Shown: positions 25,203 to 32,947 of the stretch, one piece after another | How positions within the stretch are numbered: position 1 is the stretch's first letter | Layout of the letters: the number at the start of each line of letters is the position of its first letter | Virus record (IMG/VR): IMGVR_UViG_3300044765_000092 | Coordinates: 1-64,000 of that record | Source: a virus | DNA: 64,000 nt | Direction: 5' to 3' (one strand) | Notes under the pieces: generated by a model | What the model saw: the letters and a program-made list of their open reading frames with translations, nothing else | What the model was told of the DNA's origin: nothing | The model's database searches: none | Translations under genes and position numbers: made by a program

Positions 25203-26514
25203 CCTTGCTTCGCCTTTTCTGTCGGTCTTCTTGTTTCTTGAGTTGACGATCAATCTTTGTCAAGAAACGTTCGGCGTTGGCTTGGATCTTCTTGTTGAGC
25301 TTCCCCGTCTCGAGCTTCGGATACACACCGGCAGGCTTACCCTGAGCCAACTTGATGTAGTCAAGGCTGCTCTTACGATAGTCGAAGAACTTGAGCAGAA
25401 TCTTCCGGCCACGATCGATGATGGCTTGCGCATCGTCCTCGTGCAGATGCGATACGTGGTCGATCAGCTCGGCCAGTTCACGTGGCTTGCAGTCGTGCGC
25501 GATCTCGAAGTGAGTCTTCCCTGCCTTGAACATCTGCAGTTGGAACCCTTCTTCGATCATGTTCTCACGCACACATATAGGAACGCAACCGTTGTTATAG
25601 CCTTCGATGATGCTGCGGTTGAAGTGACAGCCCAAGGACATGAACTTCTTTGACCAGGACGTGTCGACCATCACACGTGACCTGCGATACAACTTCTGCA
25701 GATCAGCACTCGTCAGCAGACCCCTGTAGTCCATGCCCGCCTTCTCTGCCTTGGCCCAGATGCCTTTATACTTGTCCTTGCACTTGTCAGGACTCGTCAT
25801 GTAGCGACGTTCGATTCCGTCACCCGCCATGATCATGTGCGTGTTCTTGATATACGGCACGGCTCGCACTGTCATGTCCATGTGCTTCCATGCTTTCCAC
25901 ACGTGAGCGCTCACAGCCTGAGGCTTGCGTTCTGACCACGACCTCATCTTTGTCCAGTCGTACACCGGATGCGGAGCACCGACAAACGCCCTAGGGGCTG
26001 GGAACCACGACAAGGCAGCGTAGCCTGCTTGATTCGTGCAACTGATTCCCTTGACCTTGTCAGCCACGTGGATCAGATGAGGATACAGATCACGGAAGTT
26101 GGCATCGTGCGCACTAATGATCTGTGGAACATCGACGTCGTACAGGCGTTTCCACCATCCGTGCGTGTCGACAGCTCCAGGCTTTGCCGGGTTTGGTCCC
26201 GGGATCTCGTGAATGATCAGATCGTACTTGGACGCTCGCTTTTGCCACTTGAGGATGCGTCGCTTCGACCCATAGCTTACGATCGGTATGCCAAAGTATC
26301 CGGCAAGAGTGTGACATTGTGCGCCTGGGAACACGGAATCGTAAGCGCCATCCCTCTTGGTCTTGCCTCGCATCTTCGGATCGAAGTCAGCATTGACCAG
26401 ATAGCAGATGTCTACTTCGTGGCCAGCTTCTGTTAGCCCACGGGCCTTGAATTCGAGGTCCGCGACTATACCTCCCCAGTCTTGGATGTCGAATACGGTG
26501 AACAGAATTTTCAT
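25192..26514 (-). CDS. GT-B glycosyltransferase
   Basis: A 440-residue predicted glycosyltransferase of the GT-B fold. N-terminal MKILFTVFDIQDWGGI and GHEVDICYLV fit the first Rossmann domain. The C-terminal domain shows HMIMAGDGIERRY, then DYRGLLTSADLQKLYRRSRVMVDTSW and RSIIEGYNNGCVPIC, the last matching the donor-binding E-x7 region (IIEGYNNGCVP). The final ~60 residues are highly basic (KKIQANAERFL, KKQEDRQKRRSKDD), which could contact nucleic acid or be a disordered tail. It heads a sub-operon with a TGTAAATG element 28 nt upstream. Acceptor unknown: host glycan or phage DNA. Confidence 0.75.
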   Translation of the reverse strand: MKILFTVFDIQDWGGIVADLEFKARGLTEAGHEVDICYLVNADFDPKMRGKTKRDGAYDSVFPGAQCHTLAGYFGIPIVSYGSKRRILKWQKRASKYDLIIHEIPGPNPAKPGAVDTHGWWKRLYDVDVPQIISAHDANFRDLYPHLIHVADKVKGISCTNQAGYAALSWFPAPRAFVGAPHPVYDWTKMRSWSERKPQAVSAHVWKAWKHMDMTVRAVPYIKNTHMIMAGDGIERRYMTSPDKCKDKYKGIWAKAEKAGMDYRGLLTSADLQKLYRRSRVMVDTSWSKKFMSLGCHFNRSIIEGYNNGCVPICVRENMIEEGFQLQMFKAGKTHFEIAHDCKPRELAELIDHVSHLHEDDAQAIIDRGRKILLKFFDYRKSSLDYIKLAQGKPAGVYPKLETGKLNKKIQANAERFLTKIDRQLKKQEDRQKRRSKDDQ

Positions 26515-26542
26515 GTTTGAGCTAGGAGAGTCTCTACTCCAG

Positions 26543-26550
26543 CATTTACA
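26543..26550 (-). promoter_or_regulatory. Candidate promoter element TGTAAATG
   Basis: Reads TGTAAATG on the minus strand, 28 nt before the ATG of the glycosyltransferase at 26514. The same octamer precedes the primase, the divergent operon, the sliding clamp and the AAA+ gene on their coding strands. Function inferred from recurrence. Confidence 0.45.
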
Positions 26551-26974
26551 CGCCTATTGATTGGCGACTGTGGTGATCAACAAACTTGTAGTCACCTGCT
26601 ACTGTAGTAATGACCCCCGATCGATTCCATACCGGCCTGATGTACGCAATAGTACCTAAGCCACAAAAAGTATCCGCAAACGCAAGCGAGCGAAGACTCG
26701 GGGTATTAATTGCGTCATCGCACATCACTGAGAATTCGCTGATCTTTCGATTGGCTTGTAGGCTCTGCAAGAAGTGCGAAAGATAGTCGTGAATTAAAGC
26801 TTGACGGCCGCTGATGTCTGTACGCATACGCAGGCTGTCGTCCAGAACTGACTTGTACGCCTGCTCAATCGCCATTGTTACGAGGCCGAGGGTCTCGTAC
26901 TCATAGCCAGTCATGACCATAGAAGCTTGCGGGTTGACCACCGAAATCGCTAGTCCTGGGACAATAGATGTCAT
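26546..26974 (-). CDS. Hypothetical protein
   Basis: A 142-residue protein with no motif I can name. The N-terminal third is beta-rich (SIVPGLAISVVNPQASM), then a helical stretch (ALIHDYLSHFLQSLQANRK), then a beta-rich end with isolated Cys residues. Its ATG overlaps the stop of the DUF2591-like gene (ATGA). A TGTAAATG promoter-like element for the next gene overlaps its stop codon region. Confidence 0.6.
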   Translation of the reverse strand: MTSIVPGLAISVVNPQASMVMTGYEYETLGLVTMAIEQAYKSVLDDSLRMRTDISGRQALIHDYLSHFLQSLQANRKISEFSVMCDDAINTPSLRSLAFADTFCGLGTIAYIRPVWNRSGVITTVAGDYKFVDHHSRQSIGV

Positions 26975-27531
26975 TTCTGATTCTCCATTTTCGCCACTTC
27001 AGTGGCTGGCAGTAACACGTAGTCGCCGACGGTGTTAAGACGCACGTACAGCTGACACAGCATTTCCGGCAGTGTGATCGTGCGCACGAGTTTTCCCTGC
27101 TTGTCGGTCACCACTGAGTAATAGCTGATGAGCACGCGTTCAGCCCTACCGTCTTCTGGATCAGTCTCCTTTTCGATAGGGTGCCACGCACACGCACTCC
27201 AGAATCCAGGATCGGCATGTTCTTGATCCTCGCTTGCCCGTGGGCAATACGTGATATCCGGTGCCATATTGAGCATCGCCTGGTCTTTGAGAAACAGATC
27301 CATCGCCCCGCCAATGTCCGACGACGGATTGACTGGTACACGCAGACACCCGTCTCTTATGACTATGCACTCTTTTAGAGTGTAGTCCGTCACGATAAAT
27401 GGATCCAACGTCTTGTACTCTGGGTGAGCACGAGCAACTGCCAGATCAAGCAGCGGACCAGTCAGGTCCCTGATCTTTATGGCTACTGTCGCTGTTGTAG
27501 GTGTAGACTCTTCCTGGCTCGTATTCGACAT
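26971..27531 (-). CDS. DUF2591-like (NinX-type) phage protein
   Basis: A 186-residue protein. Residues ~17-40, IKIRDLTGPLLDLAVARA, match the start of DUF2591 proteins, a family that includes lambdoid NinX. The later VNPSSDIGGAMDLF, GFWSACAW and C-terminal MLCQLYVRLNTVGDYVLLP correspond to its further conserved blocks (pattern S-x-D-x-GG, W-x-A, and a terminal -x-Y-V-x3-x-GD-x-V-x-P). Function is unknown; these are small accessory genes in early or middle phage operons. The first ~15 residues are Thr/Ser-rich and may be disordered. Confidence 0.6.
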   Translation of the reverse strand: MSNTSQEESTPTTATVAIKIRDLTGPLLDLAVARAHPEYKTLDPFIVTDYTLKECIVIRDGCLRVPVNPSSDIGGAMDLFLKDQAMLNMAPDITYCPRASEDQEHADPGFWSACAWHPIEKETDPEDGRAERVLISYYSVVTDKQGKLVRTITLPEMLCQLYVRLNTVGDYVLLPATEVAKMENQK

Positions 27532-27619
27532 TCGTTGCTCCGTTCAGTTTGTGCTTGACATAGCAGCGCATGGCCGCTGTCAGTGGATCAGGTCCGTATT
27601 ACCCAGTCAATCGTGCAGT

Positions 27620-28033
27620 TCATTCGATGATTCCCTGTAGTTCCCAACGCTCTCGGCTGAACTTATAGAGTAGTGCCCAATTCTCGAACCCACGCTCCCT
27701 TGCGATCTGGTCTAAGACCTCCGTATGCAGCCGTCCAGGTATGGTCTTCCTGATTTGCTTGGCTTGTCTACGCAGTCTTTCTATTTCGTTCGGAGTGAAC
27801 AGCCGCTTTTGTAGCTCGTATTTTCCGCTATACGATGGACGCAGTTCGATTAGGTGCAACTCCTTGGCCCTCTGTTCCGCCACCTTTGCAGACATGCTGT
27901 CCTCACTAGGCACGCAGATACATTCGTCTAATCCAACTCCGTACAGACTCGCTAAATCATTCGCGCTCACAAAGTGCATTTGGCCATCGGTCTTTGACAC
28001 AACAGGTCCTGGAAACAGCGCGTACTTGATCAT
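27620..28033 (-). CDS. Hypothetical protein with C-terminal HTEVLDQIARERGFENW motif
   Basis: A 137-residue protein. The N-terminal part (FVSANDLASLYGVGLDECICVP) resembles small phage proteins with a SADELARLYGV-type strand-helix element. The C-terminal HTEVLDQIARERGFENWALL resembles a helical motif found in glyoxalase-related and other small phage and plasmid proteins. The function is unknown. The ATG at 28033 overlaps the TGA of the preceding gene (ATGA), which rules out the longer in-frame start at 28126. Confidence 0.6.
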   Translation of the reverse strand: MIKYALFPGPVVSKTDGQMHFVSANDLASLYGVGLDECICVPSEDSMSAKVAEQRAKELHLIELRPSYSGKYELQKRLFTPNEIERLRRQAKQIRKTIPGRLHTEVLDQIARERGFENWALLYKFSRERWELQGIIE

Positions 28034-28416
28034 GGCATGCCCAGCACTCGACGATACAGGCGAGCAGCGTGATCGTCCGGCACGCTCAGTAACGACAGCC
28101 ATTGCCCACGTTCCCGCTTGGTACACTCCTGGTCGCTCACGACCATCATGTTCAGCGCGTAGAGGTACACACCAGCTTCTCTGTGCAAAGTGTCCACTTG
28201 CTTGAGTACCGATGCCGGCCAGTAGTAACGGATGTCGTTCAAGCTCAACGCCGATGCGTAGAGCATCAGGTTCATGATCTGCGGATTGGTACCAAGAACC
28301 TGATTCGACTTGTCTGCGAATTCCTTGATGTTCGGTCGTGCTGCCTGTGTAGCTACCAAAGTAGTTGAGTTGCTCAACAGTTTGAGCAACTGCGATTCGT
28401 TGAACGGAGTCAGCAT
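28030..28416 (-). CDS. Hypothetical helical protein
   Basis: A 128-residue, mainly helical protein, not recognised. ATG 28416 follows TAGGAAGTGAAG, a good ribosome-binding site; the GTG two codons upstream is less likely. It overlaps the next gene by 4 bases. No Cys cluster, membrane segment or catalytic motif is visible. Confidence 0.6.
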   Translation of the reverse strand: MLTPFNESQLLKLLSNSTTLVATQAARPNIKEFADKSNQVLGTNPQIMNLMLYASALSLNDIRYYWPASVLKQVDTLHREAGVYLYALNMMVVSDQECTKRERGQWLSLLSVPDDHAARLYRRVLGMP

Positions 28417-28418
28417 CT

Positions 28419-28667
28419 TCACTTCCTACCAGCTTGATGTTCGACTAAAACAACTTCGAGGTCTGACCGCACCAGATTCGACACAGCTATTTCGAGTTCG
28501 TGGTCCGAGCGCTCATCGGTCTGCGGATCAAAGCCCTGCACGTCAGCAATATCAATACCACGGTTCTCAAGCATATCACGGATCAGCTGGAGAACCGCAC
28601 TCTTTCCAGTACCGGTCTTGCCCGACACTGTGATCGTCACTTGCTTGTCTTTCACTTGTAGTCTCAC
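28419..28667 (-). CDS. Small P-loop NTPase
   Basis: An 82-residue protein with a clear Walker A, VSGKTGTGKSAVL (residues ~14-26), followed by a helix and LEVVLVEHQ near the C-terminus in the position of a Walker-B-like strand. It is much shorter than typical kinases or AAA+ proteins, so it is a minimal or regulatory nucleotide-binding protein. GTG 28667 overlaps the TGA of the upstream gene (GTGA). I cannot name a family. Neighbours give no functional clue. Confidence 0.6.
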   Translation of the reverse strand: MRLQVKDKQVTITVSGKTGTGKSAVLQLIRDMLENRGIDIADVQGFDPQTDERSDHELEIAVSNLVRSDLEVVLVEHQAGRK

Positions 28668-29356
28668 CCCAACAAGTTCCACACGTCCTTGGTACGACTG
28701 TCGAGCACCGTGTCTTCGATCTTGTAGCGCCAGACCTTAAATCCGTGGTCCTTGAGTTCATTAACCAGACGCATCGTCCTGTTCTCGATGTCGTGCAGAC
28801 TTTGCCCATGACCAGTCATGAACGTGTCCTTGGCCGATCGTTCTTCGGTGTCGGCCTCACGCTTCTTCATCAGCAGATCGGCTACACGGAACTTGTATTC
28901 GGCAGCTAGGATCTTGGCTTGTTCCAACCGCGCGTCGAACACTGGTTCGATTGTCACGTGAGATTCAAAGTAGAGCTCAGATCCATCGGACCTCGGGGTT
29001 CGGCGGTCTGTGTAGTCAATTGGTTTGCCCGGATTCCGATAGATAACAGATGGGCCGACTTCGTCAGCATCCAAACACGTACACTCGATAGTTGCCCATT
29101 GGTCTTTCGGCCAACATTCGACACCATCAGGTTCCAGTGACGCAAACGACACGGTTTTGCCCGGACGCCTGCACGTGATCAGATATGCCTCAGGACCTAA
29201 CGTCTGTAGCGGCCTACGCTTTGTCACCTCGCGATCAAACGCAAGTACCATCCCAGGTGGTGTGTTAGCCTCGGCCGCCGATCCTACGTCTTTCGTGCCA
29301 TCACCGCCGGCGCCGGCCAGCACGATCTCGAGACTTCGTTGCAGTTTGTCTTTCAT
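28664..29356 (-). CDS. Conserved phage protein (HVTIEPV / VWRYKIED type)
   Basis: A 230-residue protein. The C-terminal ~110 residues, with ESHVTIEPVFDARLE, FRVADLLMKKR, DTFMTGHGQS and FKVWRYKIEDTVLDSR, match a protein type I recall in several large phage genomes but that has no assigned function. The N-terminal half is a separate region with CRRPGKTVSF and a Cys pair (ECTC). The paired His-x-Thr (HVT) and His-x-Gln (GHGQ) are reminiscent of, but not the same as, 2H-phosphoesterase motifs. Its TGA overlaps the small P-loop gene. Confidence 0.6.
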   Translation of the reverse strand: MKDKLQRSLEIVLAGAGGDGTKDVGSAAEANTPPGMVLAFDREVTKRRPLQTLGPEAYLITCRRPGKTVSFASLEPDGVECWPKDQWATIECTCLDADEVGPSVIYRNPGKPIDYTDRRTPRSDGSELYFESHVTIEPVFDARLEQAKILAAEYKFRVADLLMKKREADTEERSAKDTFMTGHGQSLHDIENRTMRLVNELKDHGFKVWRYKIEDTVLDSRTKDVWNLLG

Positions 29357-29358
29357 GT

Positions 29359-29667
29359 TCAGTCCTTGATGTTGAACGCTTTGCGAACTTCCTGGTTCTC
29401 CAGGTGCTTGGCCCTAGCACATTCAGCGTAGGCTTGAGTGAACTGCCCGTAGTTGTTGACCACCGTCGTGTCCTGTGCGTCAGGCAGCTTTGGCAGTTGC
29501 TTGCATTCGGTCAGCAGTCTACGATCAAAATTTACCGTGTCGTTGCCCGACCCGACCGGAGCAGTCACCACGCCCTTGTCGGTTGCACACCCCGTCAGCG
29601 TTAAGATCAGCACGGCGGCCATGATGGCCAAGATAGCTACCAGCAGCGTAGTAAAGTTCCGGTTCAT
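29359..29667 (-). CDS. o-spanin (Rz1-like outer-membrane lipoprotein)
   Basis: A 102-residue lipoprotein. A hydrophobic signal (LLVAILAIMAAVLILTL) ends in the lipobox LTGC (Cys27), which would be lipidated and sent to the outer membrane. The mature part has PVGSGNDTVNFDRRLL and a Cys-containing TECKQLPKLPD segment. Its ATG overlaps the stop of the upstream coiled-coil membrane protein (ATGA), giving the adjacent i-spanin/o-spanin arrangement of Gram-negative phages. Together they fuse or disrupt the outer membrane at lysis. Confidence 0.85.
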   Translation of the reverse strand: MNRNFTTLLVAILAIMAAVLILTLTGCATDKGVVTAPVGSGNDTVNFDRRLLTECKQLPKLPDAQDTTVVNNYGQFTQAYAECARAKHLENQEVRKAFNIKD

Positions 29668-30215
29668 TTCGGTGGTTCTCCAATCTGAGTGTTTGCGGTA
29701 TCGATCAAGTTGTTGACCGTGGTTGTGAACCCGGCGCTAAAGCGGTTGCACACCAGATTGCCGTCCTCGAACGTGATCGGTAGTTCTGCCTGCGTGTTAG
29801 GGTCCTTGACCTTGACGATCTGGACCTTGACTTGCGACTGCGCGATCTTCAGCGCCTGTGTGTAGTTGCTGATGATGCTGTCTACACGTTTTGCTGTGTC
29901 GGTCTTGAACTGATCCAGTTGATCCGCTGCTTGCTTAGAGCTTGTTTCCAGCGCTGCGATCTTATCTTGACGCTGTTTGTCTAGTGCTTGGTACTGCTGG
30001 ACCACTGATTGAAGCTGAGCGATCTTCGCGTCGTATTTGTGGGCCGCCCATCGATACCCACCGTAGAGACACACGACAACTACCACGACCTCGACTAATA
30101 TGTCGGCCGCCAGTCTCGGATTGGCTTTGGCCCAACTCGCTATATCACCAAAGACTGTGAGAAATATCGAGGTCACCCAACTGAACAGCGAGCGGAAGAG
30201 TAAAAAGATTCCCAT
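29664..30215 (-). CDS. i-spanin (Rz-like inner-membrane coiled-coil protein)
   Basis: A 183-residue protein. One strong membrane helix, ILVEVVVVVVCLYGGYRWAA, lies near residues 39-58, after an N-terminal hydrophobic region. It is followed by a long heptad-rich coiled coil (KIAQLQSVVQQYQALDKQ to QFKTDTAKR, ~65-115) and a periplasmic C-terminal domain with one Cys (LVCNRFS). This is the topology of Rz-type i-spanins. It is overlapped by the o-spanin gene. Unusually it sits 28 kb from the endolysin and in the opposite block. Confidence 0.8.
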   Translation of the reverse strand: MGIFLLFRSLFSWVTSIFLTVFGDIASWAKANPRLAADILVEVVVVVVCLYGGYRWAAHKYDAKIAQLQSVVQQYQALDKQRQDKIAALETSSKQAADQLDQFKTDTAKRVDSIISNYTQALKIAQSQVKVQIVKVKDPNTQAELPITFEDGNLVCNRFSAGFTTTVNNLIDTANTQIGEPPK

Positions 30216-30219
30216 GTGA

Positions 30220-31179
30220 CTAGACCAACATTGCGCGAACGCGCTCTACCATAGCCGGGCTACAGTTGAATGGATCGGAACCCGGCTCCCGCTTCCATAG
30301 TGCGACGTACTTGGTATCGAAGTGGTGTCGCACGTCCTTTAGGATGTGACGTGTGGCCTCGCGACCCGCCTTGTCACCATCCATCATCAAGATCAAGCGC
30401 TCAGGTTTAGCTCGTTCGAGCTGAAAGCGTTTGCCCTCGTACCAGTTCTTGGCACCTAGTACCGACATGGCCGGAATCCCGGCCTGGAGCAAACGCAGAC
30501 TGTCACGCGGTCCCTCACACAAAACCAACGACCGTAGATTCTGTCGCTTCATCAGCTTTACCGAGTAATCGAAGTAGAGCAGACCGTAATCCCGCGACCA
30601 CAGACCCGGAGCGTTCCAATACGATGGTTTGCTCTTGTCCTTAGGCTTTTCGATTTCGGCCTTGACGTATCCCTTGAGCTCACCACCAATGAACACAGGC
30701 AGCCACACGAATGTGACAGTAAACGTCGGACTCAACGCCAACTGCCCTAGCCGCGCTCCGATCTTCGCCAAGAACTTTGTAGGGACACCACGCCATGTCC
30801 TGAAGTCAAAGTCCTTGAACTCGATGTCCTCATACTCGTCGGTCCATGTGGTTTCTTGGTCCTCGGGTTCTTCGTCCAAAAGACGGTCTCGGAACTTGGA
30901 CGGGTCAAGGTACGAGTCACTGTTCTCGCGGTGCTCGTCACCGATAGGCTGAAGTCCAGCTTGCAACGCCAAGTCGTTGAACTTGACACTCTTGTTGCAG
31001 GCAAAACACCGGAACCAGCCGAGTGGTATGCTCTTTAGTGGATCTAAGTTGACCGATCCACTTGGATTCTTGTCTGGGTGGAAAGGGCAAACGATCATTG
31101 CGGATCGTTCGTTGATACGCTTGGCCGTAGGCATCAAGCTCAATTGTTGAATGATGTGCTGGCGGAGGACTTCGCTCAT
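30220..31179 (-). CDS. DnaG-type DNA primase
   Basis: Bacterial-type primase that makes RNA primers for lagging-strand synthesis. The 319-residue protein opens with a zinc-ribbon: CPFH (Cys31, His34) and CFAC (Cys58, Cys61). The TOPRIM domain follows, with VLCEGPRDSLRLL (conserved Glu) and LILMMDGDKAGREA (DxD metal ligands). It lacks a fused helicase domain; a separate DnaB-like helicase is at 46038. ATG 31179 is chosen because it puts the zinc-finger ~30 residues in, as in DnaG, and because the next in-frame ATG (31281) coincides with the start of the divergent gene. A TGTAAATG element lies 26 nt upstream. Confidence 0.88.
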   Translation of the reverse strand: MSEVLRQHIIQQLSLMPTAKRINERSAMIVCPFHPDKNPSGSVNLDPLKSIPLGWFRCFACNKSVKFNDLALQAGLQPIGDEHRENSDSYLDPSKFRDRLLDEEPEDQETTWTDEYEDIEFKDFDFRTWRGVPTKFLAKIGARLGQLALSPTFTVTFVWLPVFIGGELKGYVKAEIEKPKDKSKPSYWNAPGLWSRDYGLLYFDYSVKLMKRQNLRSLVLCEGPRDSLRLLQAGIPAMSVLGAKNWYEGKRFQLERAKPERLILMMDGDKAGREATRHILKDVRHHFDTKYVALWKREPGSDPFNCSPAMVERVRAMLV

Positions 31180-31205
31180 GATGGCACGTACTCTGGGTGC
31201 AGCTA

Positions 31206-31213
31206 CATTTACA
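31206..31213 (-). promoter_or_regulatory. Candidate promoter element TGTAAATG (primase side)
   Basis: TGTAAATG on the minus strand, 26 nt before the primase ATG. Together with the copy on the plus strand at 31254 it forms a divergent pair between the two operons. Confidence 0.55.
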
Positions 31214-31253
31214 GGCCGACGGTCAAGGTCTGGGCCTAATTTTAGGCTGGCGT

Positions 31254-31261
31254 TGTAAATG
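31254..31261 (+). promoter_or_regulatory. Candidate promoter element TGTAAATG (divergent operon)
   Basis: TGTAAATG on the plus strand, 18 nt before the ATG at 31280. It mirrors the minus-strand copy at 31206-31213. No convincing -35 box is seen. Confidence 0.55.
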
Positions 31262-31279
31262 CGTGTCAAGAGGTTAGAC

Positions 31280-31609
31280 ATGATTACCAGCATTCACATG
31301 GCTACCCAGGTTCAAGCGTATCTGAACGGCGACGTACAAACGATTATGAGCCTGATCGCCGAATCCGTTGCCCAATACTGCAAGACAGTTGTTGAGGCTG
31401 AGAAGCCTGTTCAGACAGAGGAGTTCGATCGTACAGTCTCACGTGTCGCGTGCAAGGCTATTGCTACATTTCACCCTGATCTGGAAGACCGACTTGACAT
31501 CAAGGTGGCACGAGCCCCGGATTCTTTGAATGGTCGTCTGGAGATCAAATTGCACCGGGAGTTCCGATCGCTGTTGGTCGCCAACCCTGGAGCGTGCTAT
31601 TTGCAATGA
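31280..31609 (+). CDS. Hypothetical protein, first gene of the plus-strand replication block
   Basis: A 109-residue protein I do not recognise. ATG 31280 is favoured by an AAGAGG ribosome-binding site; the ATG at 31259 overlaps the promoter-like motif. It has a helical N-terminal half (TQVQAYLNGDVQTIMSLIAES) and a basic, beta-like C-terminal half. Being promoter-proximal in the operon it may be expressed early. Confidence 0.6.
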   Translation: MITSIHMATQVQAYLNGDVQTIMSLIAESVAQYCKTVVEAEKPVQTEEFDRTVSRVACKAIATFHPDLEDRLDIKVARAPDSLNGRLEIKLHREFRSLLVANPGACYLQ

Positions 31610-31625
31610 ACCATAAGGAACGATA

Positions 31626-31970
31626 ATGGCCTTTATCAAGAAGCTTGGGAATATCATAGCAGGTTTCGTAAGAGCGGTACCAATTCTGGTGCTTATGTCC
31701 GTACCACTTTCTATAATTGGTGGTCTGTTGTTTGGGCCGCACGGCCATCCACCGCCGATGGTGCCTGCTACCACTGAAGAAGTTTCTGGGTACACGCTTT
31801 CAAACGGTCTGGCAGACTGCAAAGTCTATAGAGTGTCAGAGCCGCATCGCGCAGACGAGGATTATAGAACCTACCTCGCGGTCAGGTGTCCGCACTCGAC
31901 AGTCACCACGACATACCACGTCTCAGGTAAATACGCGCACGACGAGGTCTCGATCACTAGTACACCATGA
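31626..31970 (+). CDS. Small membrane-anchored protein
   Basis: A 114-residue protein with one hydrophobic segment near residues 10-36 (IIAGFVRAVPILVLMSVPLSIIGG by composition) and a C-terminal soluble domain carrying DCKVYRV and YLAVRCPHS, with two Cys that could form a disulfide in the periplasm. A good AAGGAA ribosome-binding site lies upstream. This layout is common among small phage envelope proteins; the function is unknown. It overlaps the nuclease gene by 4 bases (ATGA). Confidence 0.65.
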   Translation: MAFIKKLGNIIAGFVRAVPILVLMSVPLSIIGGLLFGPHGHPPPMVPATTEEVSGYTLSNGLADCKVYRVSEPHRADEDYRTYLAVRCPHSTVTTTYHVSGKYAHDEVSITSTP

Positions 31971-32947
31971 AAGAACACCAGATCACGGCGCTGCTCAAGC
32001 GTGTACTCGACAAAGCAACCGAAGAGACAGTGACCGATGGTCGTGTTGACCCCAGGCGTGTGTTCTTTGTTCGCCCTTCGGCCTTTCCCTATTGCGGATT
32101 GAGGACCCTGCTGTCGTTCCAAGATCGACTGCACGAAGTTCCGGCCGTCGACTTCGGAGGCTCTTACTTTACTGGCGTCGGTACCACTGTCCACTCTGTG
32201 ATCCAGAACTACATGGGGTTCAGCCCTCACGTAATTGGTGATTGGAAGTGTCGGCGTTGTGGGACTGTCCGCCGCTTCAGCGAGCGCAAGCCCTGTTCCA
32301 AGTGCAAGGGTCACGACCTTCAGTACGAAGAGCTGGAAATCGTCTACAAGAACACGGCGCTTGGCCATATAGACGGGTTGATTCGCCTTGAGCCCAAGCT
32401 CGGCAAGAACAGCCCCCATGTTGTGATCGACTATAAGACGAGCAGCACGTTCAAGATCGACAAGGCGAACAAGTACCCTGGGACCTTGCCGCTGCGCGAG
32501 AACGTGTTTCAGATACGTGCCTACGTGCCGTTGATCGAACAACTGTACCAAGTTCCAGTCGTTGGCTGGTCGCTTATCTACATCAGTCGTGATCGCCCGT
32601 TCAGCAGTGGCCGTCATGTGGTCAGTCGACTGATGGACGAACCTGAGCGGGCCAAGGTGTTGAGGCGTGTCGATCATATCGTGCGTGTGCATCGGAAGGT
32701 GTTGAAGGCCAAGACTCTTGAAGACTTTGCGATTGTGCGTAAGCACAAGATCTGCAAGGATGCTGAGCACTACAAGGCAGACTACATGCTGGACAACAAT
32801 AAGTGCCCGTTTGCACCTATCTGCTTCAACGATAAGAAGCTAGACCAAAAGCTGGAGTCGTTGCACAAGCAACATCGCAAGGTGTGGCCGCTCATCAGTC
32901 AGGCCAGTATCGATATTCAATCCGAGCTAGGGATGCTGCCAAAGTGA
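31967..32947 (+). CDS. PD-(D/E)XK nuclease, Cas4/RecB-like
   Basis: A 326-residue nuclease of the RecB/Cas4-like branch. The active site is ALGHIDGLIRL (motif I/II Asp) followed by VVIDYKTSS (D-x-K). An internal zinc-ribbon, CRRCG and CSKCKG near residues 90-115, is inserted before it. Outer Cys residues, PYCGLR near the N-terminus and CPFAPIC plus KICKDA near the C-terminus, fit the Fe-S-type Cys cage of Cas4/AddB-like exonucleases. It would process DNA ends in recombination or replication. It is followed, with a GTGA overlap, by a FEN-type exonuclease, so the two probably work together. Confidence 0.8.
   Translation: MKEHQITALLKRVLDKATEETVTDGRVDPRRVFFVRPSAFPYCGLRTLLSFQDRLHEVPAVDFGGSYFTGVGTTVHSVIQNYMGFSPHVIGDWKCRRCGTVRRFSERKPCSKCKGHDLQYEELEIVYKNTALGHIDGLIRLEPKLGKNSPHVVIDYKTSSTFKIDKANKYPGTLPLRENVFQIRAYVPLIEQLYQVPVVGWSLIYISRDRPFSSGRHVVSRLMDEPERAKVLRRVDHIVRVHRKVLKAKTLEDFAIVRKHKICKDAEHYKADYMLDNNKCPFAPICFNDKKLDQKLESLHKQHRKVWPLISQASIDIQSELGMLPK

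Noticed and set aside
31871-32770. A 299-codon minus-strand frame opposite the Cas4-like nuclease
   Set aside because: The plus-strand nuclease has clear catalytic and Cys motifs; the antisense frame shows none.
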